From Oscillospiraceae bacterium (GTDB lineage: Bacteria > Bacillota > Clostridia > Oscillospirales > Oscillospiraceae): DNA of 15,195 bases. Below the pieces are notes generated by a model that saw nothing but the letters and a program-made list of their open reading frames with translations, searched no databases and had not been told where the DNA came from. Both the position numbers and the translations under genes were made by a program. Shown piece by piece: positions 13,786 to 15,195 of the stretch. Position 1 is the stretch's first letter. The number at the start of each line of letters is the position of its first letter. The DNA lies in NCBI GenBank assembly GCA_031266955.1, contig JAISAA010000184.1:1-15195 (forward strand), in the 5' to 3' direction.

Positions 13786-14415
13786 TTACTCCGGCTTCCG
13801 CGGATGCTGCAGCCGCCCGTAGACGTACCACAGCAGCACGATGATCTGCATCACCGCGCACACCGTGAACATCAGGAAGGCGGATTCAAAATGCATCATC
13901 TGGATCAGCAGAAAAACGCAGGCCGCGACAGTCCACGCGAGCGCCGAGACCGATATAAACCGCGCCAAATGTCCCCACCAGAGCGCCGACAGCACGACGT
14001 ACACGGCGGCGCTCACAGGCACGGCGAAGATGAAGGAGAGCCAAGCGTACTTTACGTCCGGAGCGAAGATCATAAGCGCGGCGAAGACAGTCGTCGCGGC
14101 GAACCACACGAGCGCCACAAGCTGAAAGCACATGACGACGCGGCGTTTTTCGGCGAGGCCCGGGTCCGGCGGCGGGATCGGGGCGTTTTCGCTTATCAAA
14201 TCGTTTGCGGTCACGCCGAAGAGCTCCGCCATCCGGCAGAGGATGTATATATCGGGGGCGCCGGCGGCGCGCTCCCATTTTGAGACGGATTTATCCGAGT
14301 AATTTATGCGTTCGGCAAGCTCCGTCTGCGTCATTCCCGCGAGCTTGCGGTAATACGCGATGTTCGCGGCAATGCGCGCGTGCAGTATCGTTTCGGCGGA
14401 CGCGTCAGGTTTCAT
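13786..14415 (-). CDS. XRE-family regulator with four-helix membrane domain
   Basis: A 209-aa protein. Residues 13-75 form a Cro/CI-type helix-turn-helix (IAANIAYYRKLAGMTQTELAERI, then KSVSKWERAAGAPD and MAELFGVTANDLI). After a Pro-rich linker (residues 78-87) four hydrophobic helices follow at about 93-117, 123-146, 151-172 and 177-200. The DNA-binding part should face the cytoplasm, making this a membrane-anchored one-component regulator; the signal it senses is unknown. ATG 14415 has GAGGTGA 5 nt upstream. It has a consensus promoter with nearby palindromes, suggesting autoregulation, and may also affect the divergent DegV gene. High G+C places it back in host-type DNA. Confidence 0.88.
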   Translation of the reverse strand: MKPDASAETILHARIAANIAYYRKLAGMTQTELAERINYSDKSVSKWERAAGAPDIYILCRMAELFGVTANDLISENAPIPPPDPGLAEKRRVVMCFQLVALVWFAATTVFAALMIFAPDVKYAWLSFIFAVPVSAAVYVVLSALWWGHLARFISVSALAWTVAACVFLLIQMMHFESAFLMFTVCAVMQIIVLLWYVYGRLQHPRKPE

Positions 14416-14444
14416 TGATTCACCTCATCTGATATCGAAATTTG

Positions 14445-14452
14445 CTCTAGAG
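14445..14452. promoter_or_regulatory. Candidate operator palindrome CTCTAGAG
   Basis: The perfect 8-bp palindrome lies at the expected transcription start of the 13786-14415 gene. A second inverted repeat, TCTAC-TGACG-GTAGA at 14487-14501, lies just upstream of its -35 box. Both are suited to binding a dimeric XRE protein; the assignment is inference. Confidence 0.35.
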
Positions 14453-14456
14453 TGAT

Positions 14457-14485
14457 ATTATAAGCGCGGCAAGCCTTTTTGTCAA
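14457..14485 (-). promoter_or_regulatory. Perfect consensus promoter of the membrane XRE gene
   Basis: On the minus strand TTGACA (14485-14480), a 17-base spacer and TATAAT (14462-14457) match sigma-A consensus exactly. Such a strong promoter in front of a regulator gene suggests that it is normally held down by a repressor, perhaps its own product. Confidence 0.85.
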
Positions 14486-14500
14486 CTCTACTGACGGTAG

Positions 14501-14550
14501 AAATAAAAAAACGGCTCCACCGAAGCGATAAAAAAGAATAGAGCGCCGTT
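14501..14550 (-). terminator. Leftward terminator-like element in the divergent region
   Basis: On the minus strand AACGG..CTC pairs with GAGCCGTT (CG bulged) and is followed by seven T's and ATTT (14511-14501). No minus-strand gene ends here, so it may shield the XRE promoter from antisense read-through or be a remnant. Confidence 0.3.
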
Positions 14551-14564
14551 CTCGCGGCAGTAGC

Positions 14565-14593
14565 TTGCGTTTTTTGCGGGACATTCGTATAAT
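14565..14593 (+). promoter_or_regulatory. Promoter of the DegV-family gene
   Basis: TTGCGT at 14565-14570 and a perfect TATAAT at 14588-14593 are 17 bases apart; the leader would be about 50 nt. It is divergent from the XRE promoter, with 79 bases between the two -35 boxes. Confidence 0.65.
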
Positions 14594-14650
14594 CGGCAAA
14601 GCGCCTTGCTTATCAGGCCAAGGCAAAATTTTTACTGGAGGCTGAGCGCA

Positions 14651-15195
14651 ATGTCTGAATATGTTATCACCTGTTGTTCCACCGCGGATTTGACTCGAGA
14701 ATATTTCACGGAGAGGGACGTCCCGCTCGGGTACTTCAAGTTCACGATGAACGGGAAGACCTACGCGGACGACTTCGGAGAAACGATGCCGCTGAAGGAG
14801 TTTTACGAAACCGTCGCCGCGGGTGCGATGCCCGTGACCTCGCAGCTCAACGTGACGGAGTATATCGCGCTGTTCGAGCCGTTTTTGCGCGCGGGGACGG
14901 ACGTCCTGCATCTCGCGCTGTCAAGCGGCATTTCGGGCTCATACGGCTCCGCGAAGATCGCGGAGGAGGAGCTGCGCCCCAAATACCCGGACCGGAAAAT
15001 CTATGTGATAGACTCGCTGGCGGCAAGCTCCGGCTACGGGCTGCTGCTCGACGCGGCGCTTGATATGCGCGACGCGGGGGAAACTATCGACCGGACTATG
15101 GCGTGGGTCGAGGCGAACAAGCTGAAGCTCAACCATTGGTTTTTCACATCGGATTTAACGCATTTGAAGCGCGGCGGGCGCGTATCCGGCGCCGC
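14651..15195 (+). CDS. DegV-family fatty-acid-binding protein (partial, N-terminal)
   Basis: DegV/FakB-type proteins bind a fatty acid and present it to the FakA kinase for phosphorylation and entry into phospholipid synthesis. The first 181 codons are here and the gene runs off the window (full length is normally about 280 aa). Motifs seen: the N-terminal TCCSTADL, MPVTSQLN near residues 57-64 with the Thr-Ser that contact the lipid carboxylate, LALSSGISGSYGSA, VIDSLAASSGYGLL, and THLKRGGRVSG at the right edge. GGAGG at 14637-14641 lies 9 nt before ATG 14651. No fakA (DAK-type kinase) gene is visible in the window. Whether this is a true FakB or another lipid-binding paralogue cannot be told. 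Confidence 0.92.
   Translation, partial: MSEYVITCCSTADLTREYFTERDVPLGYFKFTMNGKTYADDFGETMPLKEFYETVAAGAMPVTSQLNVTEYIALFEPFLRAGTDVLHLALSSGISGSYGSAKIAEEELRPKYPDRKIYVIDSLAASSGYGLLLDAALDMRDAGETIDRTMAWVEANKLKLNHWFFTSDLTHLKRGGRVSGA

Noticed and set aside
13571..13861. Minus-strand open frame of 96 aa across the end of the XRE gene and the intergenic hairpin
   Set aside because: Begins inside the membrane-regulator gene in another frame and has no ribosome binding site; its last part may be a translated repeat rather than a protein.

Overview
The window looks like a chromosomal stretch of a GC-rich, spore-forming Clostridia-type Firmicute (an Oscillospirales- or Christensenellales-like bacterium would fit, but I cannot place it further). 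The signs are strong GGAGG ribosome binding sites, TTG/GTG starts, a spore-type transglutaminase (tgl), a DegV protein, a CD1247-type zinc-ribbon protein and a SEDS-family cell-wall polymerase. Most of the window is ordinary host chromosome. The exception is a clearly AT-rich insert at about 11.04-13.6 kb.

Layout. 1-201: C-terminal end of rpoC. 288-851: efp. 881-1309: acidic CD1247-like zinc-ribbon protein. 1380-1455: tRNA-Val(GAC) with its own consensus promoter and a following hairpin. 1559-2698: rodA/ftsW-family peptidoglycan polymerase with a TTG start, ending before a 16-bp hairpin. 2882-4539: two translationally coupled genes, an unknown helical protein and tgl. 4541-5492 (minus): ruvX-tadA, convergent with tgl and separated from it by one base. 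5674-8452: two small membrane proteins followed by an ABC exporter, with a promoter at 5581-5609. 8549-9850: ECF sigma factor carrying a 250-residue C-terminal domain, closed by a perfect 16-bp hairpin shared with the convergent 9919-11010 gene (unknown 363-aa protein).

11074-13596 (minus) is a restriction-modification locus read leftward from a consensus promoter: a small XRE-type controller-like gene, a PD-(D/E)xK-type restriction endonuclease and an N6-adenine DNA methyltransferase with an NPPW motif. The gene order and the overlaps (ATGA, then a 17-nt overlap) show one operon. The first two genes carry frame-disrupting lesions while the methyltransferase is intact, so this looks like a decaying system that keeps only its methyltransferase. 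Its low G+C marks it as transferred DNA.

13786-14415 (minus) is an XRE regulator with four membrane segments, with a consensus promoter and palindromes suggesting autoregulation. It is divergent from a DegV-family fatty-acid-binding protein gene (14651 to beyond the window end). I found no CRISPR array, prophage or insertion sequence. The items most worth a second look are the broken R-M operon, the tgl-coupled unknown gene, and the start-site and internal-start puzzles of the fused sigma factor.
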